A stretch of 64,000 bases of DNA from DATFDN01 sp963830565 (GCA_963830565.1 CAWHMO010000002.1:1-64000); one strand, 5' to 3'; positions 1-9,628 are shown, numbered from the stretch's first letter. Notes: generated by a model not told the origin, from the letters alone. Program-made: numbers and translations.

Positions 1-199
1 ACTCGGCGTCGAACGGGACACCGCAGATCACGCAGCACGGTGCGGTGATGAAGCCGGTGCCGCGAAAGCAGTCCGGGCACAGCAGACCCGGCGCATCCAC
101 CGGGCGATCGCAGGCGATGCAAGCCGGCGGCAACAGCAGATCGAGCGTCGCGCGTCCCGCCCAGCGGAGCGCGCGCGGACCGGCGCCGTCAGTGCGCAA
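1..199 (-). CDS. comF: ComF family protein, N-terminal fragment (runs off left edge)
   Basis: The reverse strand reads an open frame with LDLLLPPACIACDRPVDAPG, then CPDC and a CCVICG cluster before the window ends. Paired CxxC motifs right after an LLPP segment are the double zinc ribbon that opens ComF-family proteins; the phosphoribosyltransferase domain would lie beyond the edge. ComF proteins are cytoplasmic and linked to DNA uptake or competence. The frame overlaps the end of the upstream rhodanese gene by a few bases. No ATG is seen near the 5' end; a TTG at 199 is the start used here, so the start is uncertain. Family assignment rests only on the cysteine pattern. Confidence 0.7.
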   Translation of the reverse strand, partial: MRTDGAGPRALRWAGRATLDLLLPPACIACDRPVDAPGLLCPDCFRGTGFITAPCCVICGVPFDAE

Positions 200-1774
200 C
201 GCCGAACCGCACGGTGCCGTCGCGGCCGATTTCGTTGACCAGGTCGATCTCCCAGGCGAGATAGGCCCGCATCGCTTCCTCGACGCCGGTGTTCCGGTCA
301 TAGGGACGAAGGTAGAAATCCACGCAGGCCTCGTCGGGCGGGTCCGTGCGGTCCTTTGCCATAGCCCGGCCGGCCCCGCGCCAAGCGGCGGTGCCGCCAT
401 CCAGCGCCCTCACCTCGCCCCCGGTCAGCGCGGCCAGCTCCGACACCGCGAGGCGTGCCAGCGTGCCATCCGGCGAGGTGACGACGATGAGACGCGCGCC
501 TTCAAGCCGGTCGCGCAAGGCATCGAGCCGGCTGCGCACGCCCCAGAGCGCGCCTTGGATGTGGCCCTCCCGAAACTCGACGCTGCGGGCGAGGTCGACC
601 ACCCGCACGTCCGTCGCCCCATCATGTGCCCCGCATCCAGGCGGGCACCCACCTCCGCCACGTCGATCAGGGGTGTTGCCCACGGCCAGTTCGGGGATCG
701 GCGCCAGCGCCCGGCCCGCGCCCGCCAGCGCCTCGAGCCGCCCTCGACCACGAACACGTCGCGATGCCCATCTGGCGCAACCAGGCGCCGGTCATGCGCG
801 CGCGCACACCCCTGTCGTCCAGCAGGACGATGCGGGCGTTGCGCACGCCGACCCACGGTCGGTCGCCTGCACGAGCTGGCCGCCCGGCGCGCTGCGGCTG
901 CCGGGGTAGTGGCCGGCCCGGACCTCCAAGGGGTCGCGCACGTCGAGCAGATAGAGCGTGCGATCGGGTCTTCCTCGAAGCGGGCGAGATCGAGCGGGCC
1001 GATCACGCCGACCCCGGATTCCTCGGCGAAGCGCCGCGCGCGATCGAGCGCGAGGTCGCGCTGCGTGGTGTGCCACCCGGGTAGCGCGCCGTCCGGCCCC
1101 GCTCGCAGGCGAAGCCCGCCAGCTCCCAGCCCATGGTGCCGTTGCGCAGCGCCACCACCTGGTTCGGGATGCCCGCCCGCCGCAGGCTTTCGGCTCCCAT
1201 GATGCTGCGCGGGCGCCGGCGCAGTTCACCACGATCAGCGTCTCCGGATCGGCGCGAGGTCGCCGATGCGGTAGGCCAGCTCGCCGCCCGGCACGCTGAG
1301 CGCGCCGGGGATCGACATGCGCACGAATTCCTCATGCGTGCGGCTGTCGAGGACGACCATCCTGCGGCCCTGGTCAAGCCAGGATTTCAGCACCGGGGCA
1401 TCGACGCTTTCGGTGCCGTCGTGGTGTCCACCACTCCCGAACGCCTTCGAGGGGACGTTCACGCCGCTGAACAGCCGCGCCGCCGCTTCCCAGGCCTTGG
1501 TGCCGCCATCGAGGACATGGACATCAGTGCAGCCGGCATCCTCCAGCCAGGCGGCCAGGCGCTCGGCCAGGCCCTCCGTCATCGACGCAGACGATGCGAA
1601 CGCCCGGCGCGGCAGTAGCGCGCGGGCCCGCATCTCGCGCTGCGAGAAGGGGCATGGCACCGCCCAGAACAGGTGGGAGGCGCCGAACTCGCTCTTCCTC
1701 CCGCGCTCGAGAAGAGCAAGCTCGCGCCCGTCGGTCAGCCAGGCGCGGAGGGTGGGGGCGTCGATGCGTCGCAT
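189..1774 (-). pseudogene. Multi-domain rhodanese (sulfurtransferase) gene with many frameshifts
   Basis: From the ATG at 1774 (MRRIDAPTLRAWLTDGREL) to the stop at 189 the coding signal hops repeatedly between the three reverse frames. Recognisable rhodanese pieces follow in order: HVLDGGTKAWEAAARLF, VVLDSRTHEEFVRMSIPGAL, IMGAESLRRAGIPNQVVALR, LYLLDVRDPLEVRAGHYPGS, VRVVDLARSVEFREGHIQGA and RALDGGTAAWRGAG. This fits a protein of about 525 residues with four tandem rhodanese domains, which move sulfane sulfur from donors to thiol acceptors. At least ten single-base indels, mostly missing G or C, are needed to connect the pieces, while the text between them is intact. Either very recent decay or, more likely, poor base calling. 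Confidence 0.75.
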
Positions 1775-1866
1775 CGGGGCAGTATGCACGCCCGTCCGCC
1801 GTTCGCGCCACAGAGCACTTGCCGCACCGGAAAGAGGAGCGAAGGTTGCCAAGCGAGACGGGCGGC

Positions 1867-2640
1867 ATGGAGGTGTTCGATAGGCGTGCTGTCCGGCGGC
1901 ACCGCGACCGCGCGGCCGCTGCGGTCGGACAAGTCGCCGACGTTCTGCGCGATACAGCGGAACGGCTGCTCGATCGGCTGGACGACACCACCCGCCGGTT
2001 CTCGAACGCACTCGACCTCGGCGGGCGAGGCATCGTCGCGCCGCTGCTGCGCGCGCGCGGGATCAGCACCGTCAGCGCCGATCTCTCGCCCGCGATGGCG
2101 GCGCTCAATCCGCCGCCCGTCGTCGCGGCCGACGAGGAATTCCTGCCCTTCGCCCCGGCGAGCTTCGATCTGGCGATCGCCAGCCTGTCGCTGCATTGGG
2201 TCAATGACCTACCCGGCGCGCTGATCCAGATCCGCCGCGCCTTGCGACCGGACGGGCTGTTCCTCGCCAGCCTGCCCGCGCTGGGCACGCTGGCCGAGCT
2301 GCGCGCCGCGCTCTCCGAGGCCGAGGCGGCGCTCTCGGGCGGCGCGGCGCCACGGGTCTCGCCGTTCCCCGATCTGCGCGACTGCGCCTCGCTGCTGCAA
2401 CGCGCGGGCTTCGCCTTGCCGGTCGCCGACGTGGAGGAAGTGCGCCTGATGTACGCCGACCCCCTGGCGCTGTTGCGCGATCTCCGCGCTGCGGGCGAGA
2501 CGAACGCCCTCACCCAGCGCGACCGGCGCATCCCTCCCCGCGCGCTGTTCCCCGCCGCGCTGACGGCGATGCCGAGCCAGGACGGTCGCATCCCGGCCAC
2601 GCTGCGCATGGCGGTGATGACGGGCTGGGCACCCGCCTGA
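1867..2640 (+). CDS. SAM-dependent methyltransferase (BioC/NDUFAF5-like)
   Basis: 257 residues from ATG 1867 (MEVFDRRAVRRHRDRAAAAV). A class I methyltransferase fold is indicated by the glycine motif LDLGGRGIVAPLL, the acidic end of strand 2 (VSADLS), AADEEFLPFAPASFDLAIAS and the LHWVNDLPGALIQIRRALRPDG motif block, which is typical of the Methyltransf_11 group. The FDR...RRHRDRAA opening is characteristic of the alphaproteobacterial BioC-like/NDUFAF5-like family, whose substrate is usually not proven. It is divergent from the rhodanese gene, with 92 bp between the two start codons. Longer upstream starts exist in frame but lack family-like sequence. Confidence 0.8.
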   Translation: MEVFDRRAVRRHRDRAAAAVGQVADVLRDTAERLLDRLDDTTRRFSNALDLGGRGIVAPLLRARGISTVSADLSPAMAALNPPPVVAADEEFLPFAPASFDLAIASLSLHWVNDLPGALIQIRRALRPDGLFLASLPALGTLAELRAALSEAEAALSGGAAPRVSPFPDLRDCASLLQRAGFALPVADVEEVRLMYADPLALLRDLRAAGETNALTQRDRRIPPRALFPAALTAMPSQDGRIPATLRMAVMTGWAPA

Positions 2641-2681
2641 CCACGGCCTAATCTGCACGAGGTAAATCAAGGGAGGAACGA

Positions 2682-3599
2682 GTGGCCGAGAAGCTGCTGG
2701 AGGGAAAGGTCGCCGTTGTCACCGGTGCCGGGCGCGGAATTGGACGGGCCATCGCGATCGCCATGGCGCGAAACGGCGCCAAGGTGGTGGTGAACGATGT
2801 CGGCGCGGGCGTCACCGGCGAAGGACAGGACCAGACGCCCGCGCAGGAGGTGGTGCGCGAGATCGACGGCGCGTGCGGTCAGGGCACCGCGGTCGTCAAC
2901 ACCAATTCAGTCGCCGAATGGGACTCGGCGCAGCGCATCGTCGCCGCCGCGACCGAGCGGTATGGGCGCATTGACATCGTGGTGAACAACGCCGGCATCC
3001 TGCGCGACCGGATGTTCCACTACATGTCGCCTGAGGAGTTCGACGCGGTGATGAAGGTGCATCTCTATGGCGCCTTCTATGTCAGCCGCGCCGCGGTGAC
3101 GCATTTCCGCAAGCAGGAGAGCGGAGCGTTTGTGCATATGACCTCGACCTCCGGGCTGATCGGCAGCGTGGGGCAGGTCAATTACGGCGCCGCCAAGCTC
3201 GGCATCGCCGGCCTCTCGCGCAACATCGCGATGGACATGCAGCGGTACAAGATCCGCTCCAACTGCATCGGACCGCACGCCTTCAGCCGGATGATCGAGA
3301 CGGTTCCCGGCCAGAGCGAGGAGCAGCTCAAGGAGCGCGCCAACCGCACCCGGCCCGACCAGGTGGCGCAGCTCGCGGTGTTCCTCGCCTCGGACGCCGC
3401 GGCCGAGGTCTCCGGGCAGATCCTGGGGGCGCGCGGCAACGAGATTTATCTTTACGGCCAGCCCCGCCCGATCCGCATCATGCATCGCGGCGACGGCTGG
3501 ACGCCGGAGACGATGCGCGACCACCTGCTGCCCGCCATCCGCGCCGGCCTGACGCCGCTGGAGCGCACGCGTGACGTCTATAGCTGGGACGCGATCTGA
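2682..3599 (+). CDS. SDR family oxidoreductase (3-hydroxyacyl-CoA dehydrogenase-like)
   Basis: 305 residues from GTG 2682, preceded by GGGAGG at 2671. Classical short-chain dehydrogenase signatures are visible: the NAD(P)-binding TGAGRGIG (residues 15-22), the NNAGIL strand, the catalytic serine in MTSTSG and the YGAAK motif (Tyr and Lys). The VVVNDVG cofactor-recognition strand and long N-terminal loop resemble the dehydrogenase domain of bacterial and peroxisomal multifunctional beta-oxidation enzymes (HSD17B4-like), which suggests a 3-hydroxyacyl-CoA or similar substrate. First gene of an apparent three-gene catabolic operon with the monooxygenase and MFS transporter that follow. Confidence 0.85.
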   Translation: MAEKLLEGKVAVVTGAGRGIGRAIAIAMARNGAKVVVNDVGAGVTGEGQDQTPAQEVVREIDGACGQGTAVVNTNSVAEWDSAQRIVAAATERYGRIDIVVNNAGILRDRMFHYMSPEEFDAVMKVHLYGAFYVSRAAVTHFRKQESGAFVHMTSTSGLIGSVGQVNYGAAKLGIAGLSRNIAMDMQRYKIRSNCIGPHAFSRMIETVPGQSEEQLKERANRTRPDQVAQLAVFLASDAAAEVSGQILGARGNEIYLYGQPRPIRIMHRGDGWTPETMRDHLLPAIRAGLTPLERTRDVYSWDAI

Positions 3600-3612
3600 G
3601 CGGCTTCGCGCG

Positions 3613-4833
3613 GTGAGCGAGGCGCCCGACATCCTGATCGTCGGCGCGGGCGTGGGCGGTCTGACGCTCGCGCTCGCGCTGCACCAGGCGGGCATCCCGT
3701 GCCGCGTGTTCGAGTCCGTGGCCGAGCTGCGCGCGGTCGGGGTCGGCATCAACATCCTGCCGCACGGCGCGCGCGAGTTGGCGCGGCTGGAGTTGGAGAA
3801 CGCGCTCGCCGCCGTCGCCGTCGCCACCCGGGAAAGCGTGTTCTTCAATCGCTTCGGCCAGCTCATCTGGCGCGAGCCGGCCGGGCGCCTCGCCGGCTTC
3901 ACGCATCCGCAGTTCTCCGTCCATCGCGGCGACCTGCACGCCGTGCTGCTGCGTGCCGCCGAGGCGCGGATCGGCGTGGCGCGCATCCAGACCGGCTGGC
4001 ACTGCCTCGGCTTCGAGCAGGACCAGGACGGCGTGACGCTCAGGTTCCGCGATCGCCCGCCGGTGCGCGGGGCGGCGCTGGTCGCCTGCGACGGCATCCA
4101 CTCCACGATCCGGCGCCAGCTCTTCCCCGATGAAGGGCCGCCGCGATACTCGGGCGTGAACATGTGGCGCGGCGTGAGCGTCTGGCGCCGCTTCCTGTCG
4201 GGTGCGAGCATGGTCCGCGCCGGCTGGCTCGCGACCGGCAAGATGGTGATCTACCCGATCCGCGACGCCGTGGACGCGGCGGGGCGGCAGCTCATCAACT
4301 GGGTGGCCGAGATCGAGACGCCGCGCCATCTCGACCGCGACTGGAATCGCGGCGGCCGTCTGGAGGATTTCCTCCCCGCCTTCGCGGGTTGGCGCTTCGA
4401 TTGGCTGGACGTGCCGGCGATGATCAAGGCGGCCGACACGGTCCTGGAGTTCCCGATGGTCGATCAGGACCCCCTGCCCGGCTGGAGCTTCGGGCGGGTC
4501 ACGCTGCTGGGCGACGCGGCGCACCCGATGGTGCCGCGCGGTTCGAACGGCGCTGGCCAGGCGATCCTCGATGCAAGCGCCCTGGCCGACTGCGTCGCCG
4601 CGACCGACGATGTTGCGGCGGCGCTCGCGCATTACCAGGCGCTCCGGCTCGAACCGACCGCCAATGTGGTGCTGGCGAACCGCCGCAATCCGCCCGACGC
4701 GATCCTGCGCGAGGTGTTCGAGCGCACCGGAGACAAGCCCTTCGCGCGGATCGAGGACGTGATCCACGCGGACGAGTTGCGCGCGATGTCGGAACGCTAC
4801 AGGACCATCGCCGGCCTGGATCGTCGCCCGTGA
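3613..4833 (+). CDS. FAD-dependent monooxygenase
   Basis: About 406 residues from GTG 3613; an upstream GTG at 3571 would overlap the SDR gene and add 14 residues. It carries the Rossmann motif ILIVGAGVGGLTLALAL at the N-terminus, the DG motif VACDGIHSTIRRQ in the middle, and the C-terminal GD motif LLGDAAHPMVPRGSNGAGQA. These three define class A flavoprotein hydroxylases (PF01494), which use NAD(P)H and O2 to hydroxylate aromatic or related compounds. The gene ends in a GTGA overlap with the MFS transporter. The exact substrate cannot be read from sequence; aromatic-acid breakdown is an inference from the neighbours. Confidence 0.85.
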   Translation: MSEAPDILIVGAGVGGLTLALALHQAGIPCRVFESVAELRAVGVGINILPHGARELARLELENALAAVAVATRESVFFNRFGQLIWREPAGRLAGFTHPQFSVHRGDLHAVLLRAAEARIGVARIQTGWHCLGFEQDQDGVTLRFRDRPPVRGAALVACDGIHSTIRRQLFPDEGPPRYSGVNMWRGVSVWRRFLSGASMVRAGWLATGKMVIYPIRDAVDAAGRQLINWVAEIETPRHLDRDWNRGGRLEDFLPAFAGWRFDWLDVPAMIKAADTVLEFPMVDQDPLPGWSFGRVTLLGDAAHPMVPRGSNGAGQAILDASALADCVAATDDVAAALAHYQALRLEPTANVVLANRRNPPDAILREVFERTGDKPFARIEDVIHADELRAMSERYRTIAGLDRRP

Positions 4834-6080
4834 TCGTCGTCGAGAGGCCCGTCGCGGCCGAACGGCTGCACGTCACGATCGCCGTGCTCTGCGGAATGGT
4901 GCTGTTCCTGGAAGGCTACGACATCGCGGCGATCGCCTTCGCCATTCCCTCGCTGGTGGATGCCTGGCACGTGCGTCCGGCCGCGTTCACCCTGGCGCAG
5001 ACGGGGGGCAGCATCGGGCTGCTCTGCGGGGCGCTCAGCTTTGGTCTGCTCGCCGATCGGCTGGGCCGCAAGCCGGTGCTGATCGGTGCGGCGGGAGTGT
5101 TCGGGGTCTTCACCCTGCTCTGCGCCTTTGCCGGCTCGCCCGGCCAGCTTGCCGGGCTTCGCTTCCTCACCGGGCTGGGGCTCGGCGGCGGGATTCCGGT
5201 CGCGATCGCGCTCGCCTCGGATTGCGCGCCGCCCGGAACCCAGGGTCGGCTGGTGATCCTGATGAGCGCGGGCGTGTCGATCGGCAACACGGTGGGCGGG
5301 TTGCTCGCGACGCAACTCGTCACGCGCTTCGGGTGGCCGTGGATTTTCGTGGTCGGCGGCGCGCTGCCGCTGCTGATGTGCGCGGTGCTCGGCGCGCGCC
5401 TGCCGGGCCGCGCGGCACTGCCCGTCACGCGGCACCAAGCCAATCCCGTGGGCGCCCTGTTCCGCGACGGGTTCGCGCCGATCACGGCCCTGCTCTGGGC
5501 GATGAACCTGCTCAACCTGCTCGGCAATTACCTGATCCTGCTGTGGCTCCCGGCCATCCTGCACGCCGCCGGCGTGCCGCCGGGCCGGGCGATCCTGGGC
5601 GGGACGCTGTATGCGCTGGGCTCGATCCTGGGCGCGGCGGTGACCGCCCCGTTCGTGGACCGGCTTGGGCCGGAGCGCGTGCTGACGCGCGGCCTGGCGC
5701 TTGGCGCGATCTCGGTGCTGGTGATCGGGCTGGTCGCGCCGAGCTTCTGGGTGCTCGCCGTCCTGATCCTGCTGGCTGGCATTGGTATCGGCGGGTGCCA
5801 GCACGGCATCAACTCGCTATCCGGACGGGTCTATCCACCTTCGATCCGCGCCACCGGCGCCGGCTGGGCGCTGGGCGCCGGGCGAATCGGCATGATCGCC
5901 GGGCCGGCGCTGGGGGGCATCCTGCTGAGCCTGGGCGCGACGGGGAACGCGATCTTCCTGACGGCCGCCGTGCCCGCGTTCGGCACCACGTTTCTCATGG
6001 CGGTGCTGGGGATGGTGCGGGGGCGCCAAGCGGAAGTTCAGGGACAGGAAAATAGGCGAATCCGCGGCGGCGTCCCATAA
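4830..6080 (+). CDS. MFS transporter, aromatic acid:H+ symporter-like
   Basis: 416 residues from GTG 4830, which overlaps the stop of the monooxygenase by 4 bp. About 12 hydrophobic segments are visible. The first is followed by LEGYDIAAIAFAIPSL, close to the DGxD-type motif of the AAHS (aromatic acid:H+ symporter) family, and the loop 2-3 motif is FGLLADRLGRKPV. A repeat of the sugar-porter/AAHS type occurs in the second half (VDRLGPERVLTRG). It is an inner-membrane proton-coupled uptake permease. Tight coupling to the SDR and monooxygenase genes suggests it imports their substrate. The MFS assignment is firm; the AAHS subfamily is likely but not certain. Confidence 0.85.
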   Translation: MIVVERPVAAERLHVTIAVLCGMVLFLEGYDIAAIAFAIPSLVDAWHVRPAAFTLAQTGGSIGLLCGALSFGLLADRLGRKPVLIGAAGVFGVFTLLCAFAGSPGQLAGLRFLTGLGLGGGIPVAIALASDCAPPGTQGRLVILMSAGVSIGNTVGGLLATQLVTRFGWPWIFVVGGALPLLMCAVLGARLPGRAALPVTRHQANPVGALFRDGFAPITALLWAMNLLNLLGNYLILLWLPAILHAAGVPPGRAILGGTLYALGSILGAAVTAPFVDRLGPERVLTRGLALGAISVLVIGLVAPSFWVLAVLILLAGIGIGGCQHGINSLSGRVYPPSIRATGAGWALGAGRIGMIAGPALGGILLSLGATGNAIFLTAAVPAFGTTFLMAVLGMVRGRQAEVQGQENRRIRGGVP

Positions 6081-6897
6081 CGCCACGCATGATCCGCGGC
6101 CGGCTGTTCACCCGTTACTGGCTCGATGACGGCATCCGGCAGACCGATCAGTACCGCGCGCTGAGCGCGGAGCAGGTCGCGGCCTTCGCGACGGAGGCCG
6201 GCCGCCTGTGGGCGGCGCTCGATCGGATGAAGGCGCCGAGTGAAGCCGAGACCGAGAGCGAGTTCGTCCATCCGATCCTCGACCGGCTCGGCTGGTACCG
6301 CCTGCCGCAGCAGACGCCGGGCCAAGGGCGGCGCGATATCGCCGATGAATTGCTGTTCCTCACCGCTTCCGCCAAATCCGCGGCCCAGCGCCTCGCCGAC
6401 AAGGCGGCGCGCTTTCGTCACGGCGCGGTGGTGGTGGAGAACGAGGCGCGCGACACGGTATTGGACCGCGCCAAGGGCAAGGCGGAGGCACCGTCGAACC
6501 AGATCCTCCGCTACCTGAAGCGCTCGGACGGCATTCCGGGCAGCACCGTGCGCTGGGGCCTGCTGACCAATGGCCGCTTCTGGCGGCTGTATTTCGCCGG
6601 CGCGCGCGCCCGCGACGAGGATTTCGTCGAGATCGAACTCGCGGCGCTGCTCGGCCCGCTTCGCCCGCCGGTGCCGGAGGGCGCGGACGAGCATCACTGG
6701 CCGCGCGTCTTCATGCTGCTGTTCGGCTGTAGCGCCTTCGTCCCCGATCCGCAGAGCCACACCTTCCTCGACCTGTCCCTGGTCGAAGGCCGCCGGTTCG
6801 AGGAGCGTATCACTGACAGCCTGTCGGAGGCGGTGTTCGATCGGGTGTTCCCCGGCTTGGTAACGGCGCTCGCCTCGTCCGACCCGATGCGCGCGCC

Positions 6898-6905
6898 GGA
6901 CAACG
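6898..6905. repeat. Left 8-bp target-site duplication of IS66
   Basis: GGACAACG directly abuts the IS66 left end (GTAAGCGT...). The same 8 bases follow the right end at 9629. Eight-base duplications are the rule for the IS66 family. Confidence 0.95.
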
Positions 6906-6996
6906 GTAAGCGTAAGCGCACGGCCGCCTACCGCCGCGCGAACTTCTGGCGAATGCTTGTGTACTCTTGAAGGTGATAGTGTCCATCATCGGCGTA

Positions 6997-7554
6997 ATGG
7001 ACACCATCGCGCCGGTCCGAGGAGGCACGATTGCATTCGGTTCGCTGTTGGCGGTGTTCGCATTGAGCGACGGCATCGCCAAGCGGTCGCGTCGTACGTG
7101 GTCGCCTGAGGAGAAGCAACGGATCGTCGAGGAGACTATTCGTCCTGGTGCTTCGGTTGCGGACGTCGCCCGGCGACATGGGCTGAACGCCAACCTCGTT
7201 TTCACATGGCGGAGGGCCATGCAGCCCGCGTCTTCGCCTGTCGCTGATGTTACCCCTCCCGCTATGCCTATGCCGTCCGATGGGTTGCCTTCTGCCGTGG
7301 ACGCACCCGAGTTCGTTCCGATCGGTGTGTTCACCCGGGCGGACGACGAGGGGCCCGGGCTGGAAGCGCACGTTGTCCCCGCCGCGGTCGCCACGACACC
7401 GCCGGGCCGCGCCAGCGTACCGCGCCCGGCGATGGATGAGCGGCCGGGTGTGATCGAGATCGATCTGGTGAATGGAACACGGCTGCGGGTGGATGCCTTC
7501 GTCAACGAGCGTGCGCTGCGGCGCGTGCTGGCGGTGTTGAAGGCGATCTCGTGA
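6997..7554 (+). CDS. tnpA: IS66 accessory protein TnpA-like (Orf1)
   Basis: 185 residues from ATG 6997 (MDTIAPVRGGTIAFG); an in-frame TTG at 6967 would lengthen it by 10. Residues about 30-70 contain RRTWSPEEKQRIVEETIRPG and ASVADVARRHGLNANLVFTW, the helix-turn-helix of IS3/IS911-type and IS66 Orf1 proteins that binds the element ends. The C-terminus has IEIDLVNGTRLRVDA, the usual IS66 Orf1 tail. It overlaps tnpB by GTGA at 7551. A short inverted repeat (GTGTCCAT / ATGGACAC) brackets the start region and could form a hairpin limiting translation. Confidence 0.9.
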   Translation: MDTIAPVRGGTIAFGSLLAVFALSDGIAKRSRRTWSPEEKQRIVEETIRPGASVADVARRHGLNANLVFTWRRAMQPASSPVADVTPPAMPMPSDGLPSAVDAPEFVPIGVFTRADDEGPGLEAHVVPAAVATTPPGRASVPRPAMDERPGVIEIDLVNGTRLRVDAFVNERALRRVLAVLKAIS

Positions 7555-7904
7555 TCCAGGTGGCGCCCGGCACGAAGGTTTACCTGGCGTGCCGTCCGGT
7601 GAGCATGCGCTACGGGTTCGATGGCCTGGCCGCTCAGGTCGCACATGTGCTGAATGCCGATCCGTTCTCGGGCCATCTGTTCCTGTTTCGCGGCAAGCGA
7701 GCCGACTACCTGAAGATTTTGTATTACGACGGCACCGGATTGTGTCTGTTCGCCAAGCGGCTGGAGAATGGCAAGTTCGTCTGGCCGCCGATCGTTGATG
7801 GCGCGATGATCCTGACACCGGCGCAGTTGGCCCTGCTGATCGAAGCCATCGACTGGCGCCGCACGGTAGCAGCGGAGCTGCCGCGCAAGCCCGCAGCGGT
7901 CTGA
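7551..7904 (+). CDS. tnpB: IS66 family TnpB (Orf2)
   Basis: 117 residues from GTG 7551, translationally coupled to tnpA. The sequence VYLACRPVSMRYGFDGLAAQ, HLFLFRGKRADYLKILYYDG and LCLFAKRLENGKF are hallmarks of the IS66 Orf2/TnpB family (PF05717). The protein is required for transposition of IS66-type elements, but its molecular role is unclear; it is unrelated to the RNA-guided TnpB nucleases. Full length for the family and without visible defects. Confidence 0.95.
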   Translation: MIQVAPGTKVYLACRPVSMRYGFDGLAAQVAHVLNADPFSGHLFLFRGKRADYLKILYYDGTGLCLFAKRLENGKFVWPPIVDGAMILTPAQLALLIEAIDWRRTVAAELPRKPAAV

Positions 7905-7968
7905 CGGCTTGCCGTGTTCGTGTCTGAAATTCCTGTCCTGTTGACAGTGAACGCCCTAGAATCGAGCC

Positions 7969-9573
7969 ATGTCGATGGCGAGCCTCCCTCTGCCGGAGGA
8001 TCCGGAGGCGCTGCGGATCTTCGCGGCAGGCCTGCAGGCCGAGTTGGCCCGCAAGGATATCGAGATCACGGCCCGCGACGCCGAGATCCACGCGAAGACA
8101 CTGCACATCGAGAAGCTGAAGATGCAATTGGCCGTGCTGCGGCGCGCCCGCTTCGGCCGCTCCTCGGAGAAGCTCGATCGCGACATCGAGCAACTGGAGC
8201 TGCTGATCGGTGAACTCGAGGAGGAGGCTGCCGGGAGCAATGCCCGGGGCGCCACCGATCCGGCGCGGAACAACCCCGCGGCCAATCCGGCGACGGCGCG
8301 CGCGTGCCGTCAGCCGCTCCGGCGGCCGCTGCCGTCCCATTTGCCGCGCCAGGTCATCGTCCATGAGCCCGCCTGCGCCTGCCCGGGCTGCGGCGGCACG
8401 GTGTTCAGCCGCATCGGGCAGGACGAGCGCGAGGTGCTCGAATACGTCCCCTCCAGCTTCAAGGTGATCCAGCACATCCGCCCCAAGCTGAGCTGCCGCG
8501 CCTGCGAGGCCATCGTGCAAGCGCCAATGCCGACGCTGCCGATCGAGCGGGGACGGCCGGGGCCGGGCCTGCTCACCCACGTCGTGGTGTCGAAATACGC
8601 CGACCACACCCCGCTGCACCGCCAAGCCAGCATCTACGCCCGCGACGGCGTCGCGCTCGATCGCGCGACGCTCGCCGACTGGGTGGGCCAAGCGGTCTTC
8701 CTGCTCACGCCGCTGGCCGAGGCGATCGGCCGCCACGTCCGCGCCGGCGCCGCCCTGCATGCCGACGACACCACCGTCCCGGTGCTCGCCCCCGGACTGG
8801 GCAAGACCAAGACCGGGCGGCTGTGGGTCGTGGTGCGCGACGAGCGCCCCTGGGGCTCGGGCGTGCCGCCGGCGGCGTTCTACCGCTACTCGGCGGATCG
8901 CAAGGCCATCCATGCCGAGGCGCTGCTCGGCGGCTGTCGAGGCTTCCTGCACGCCGACGGCTATGCCGGCTTCGAGCGGCTCTACAAACCGAGCACGCCG
9001 GCGGGCGAGCCGCCCTTGATCGAGGTGGCCTGCTGGAGCCACGTTCGCCGCAAGTTCTTCGACGTGCATCAACAAACCGCTTCGCCGATCGCGCTCGAAA
9101 CGCTGCAGCGGATCGCCGCCCTGTTCGCCATCGAGAGCCACATCAACGGATATGCGCCAGAACGCCGCCTCGCCGTGCGCGCCGAACATGCCCGGCCGCT
9201 GCTCGACCAGCTGAAGACATTCCTCGACGCATCGCTCACCCGGATCAGCGGCAAGAGCGAGCTTGCCAACGCGATCCGCTACGCCCTAGTGCGCTGGCAG
9301 GCGCTGTCGCGCTATCTCGGCGACGGGCGGCTCGAGATGAGCAACAATGCCGCCGAGCGCGGGATGCGCGGGCCAGTCCTGGGCCGCAAGAATTACCTGT
9401 TCTGTGGGTCCGATGCCGGCGGGCAACGCGCCGCTTGCATCTACACCATCCTCGAAACCGCCAAGCTGAACGACATCAATCCGCAGGCATACCTCACCGA
9501 CGTCCTCGCGCGGATCGCTGATCATCCCATCAACAAGATCGACGCACTGCTCCCCTGGCACTGGAGACCGTAG
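7969..9573 (+). CDS. tnpC: IS66 family transposase TnpC
   Basis: 534 residues from ATG 7969. N-terminal leucine-rich coiled coil (residues about 10-65, ending LAVLRRARFGRSSEKLDRDI). Next come a zinc-binding CPGCGG...LSCRACE region, then the DDE domain with LHADDTTVPVLAPG, GFLHADGYAGFERLY and SNNAAERGMRGPVLGRKNYL. The C-terminus has the IS66 tail motif AYLTDVLARIADHPINKID. Length and motifs match a complete transposase. It is separated from tnpB by a 64-bp gap and reads toward the right end of the element. Confidence 0.95.
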   Translation: MSMASLPLPEDPEALRIFAAGLQAELARKDIEITARDAEIHAKTLHIEKLKMQLAVLRRARFGRSSEKLDRDIEQLELLIGELEEEAAGSNARGATDPARNNPAANPATARACRQPLRRPLPSHLPRQVIVHEPACACPGCGGTVFSRIGQDEREVLEYVPSSFKVIQHIRPKLSCRACEAIVQAPMPTLPIERGRPGPGLLTHVVVSKYADHTPLHRQASIYARDGVALDRATLADWVGQAVFLLTPLAEAIGRHVRAGAALHADDTTVPVLAPGLGKTKTGRLWVVVRDERPWGSGVPPAAFYRYSADRKAIHAEALLGGCRGFLHADGYAGFERLYKPSTPAGEPPLIEVACWSHVRRKFFDVHQQTASPIALETLQRIAALFAIESHINGYAPERRLAVRAEHARPLLDQLKTFLDASLTRISGKSELANAIRYALVRWQALSRYLGDGRLEMSNNAAERGMRGPVLGRKNYLFCGSDAGGQRAACIYTILETAKLNDINPQAYLTDVLARIADHPINKIDALLPWHWRP

Positions 9574-9628
9574 CCCATACCAGGCCCGCGCCGAACGACA
9601 GATTCCGCGGCCATGCGCCGACGCTTAC

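Larger units (their letters stand above)
6906..9628 (+). mobile_element. IS66-family insertion sequence, complete (2723 bp)
   Basis: The element starts GTAAGCGTAAGCGCACGGCC and ends with the inverted copy GTAAGCGTCGGCGCATGGCC read on the other strand (18 of 20 bases match). It is flanked by the 8-bp duplication GGACAACG. It carries the three standard IS66 genes in order (TnpA-like, TnpB, TnpC), with a GTGA overlap between the first two. Open frames and intact ends suggest a recent, potentially active copy. Removing it restores the reading frame of the restriction-modification gene it interrupts. Confidence 0.95.

Noticed and set aside
4164..6080. A 638-residue protein ending in an MFS transporter
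   Set aside because: The first 222 codons overlap the monooxygenase in another frame and look like shadow sequence; GTG 4830 gives a normal MFS start.
6928..9189. A 753-residue open frame antisense to the IS66 genes
   Set aside because: It runs opposite to three well-matched IS66 genes, has the low-complexity look of high-GC shadow frames and no recognisable domain.
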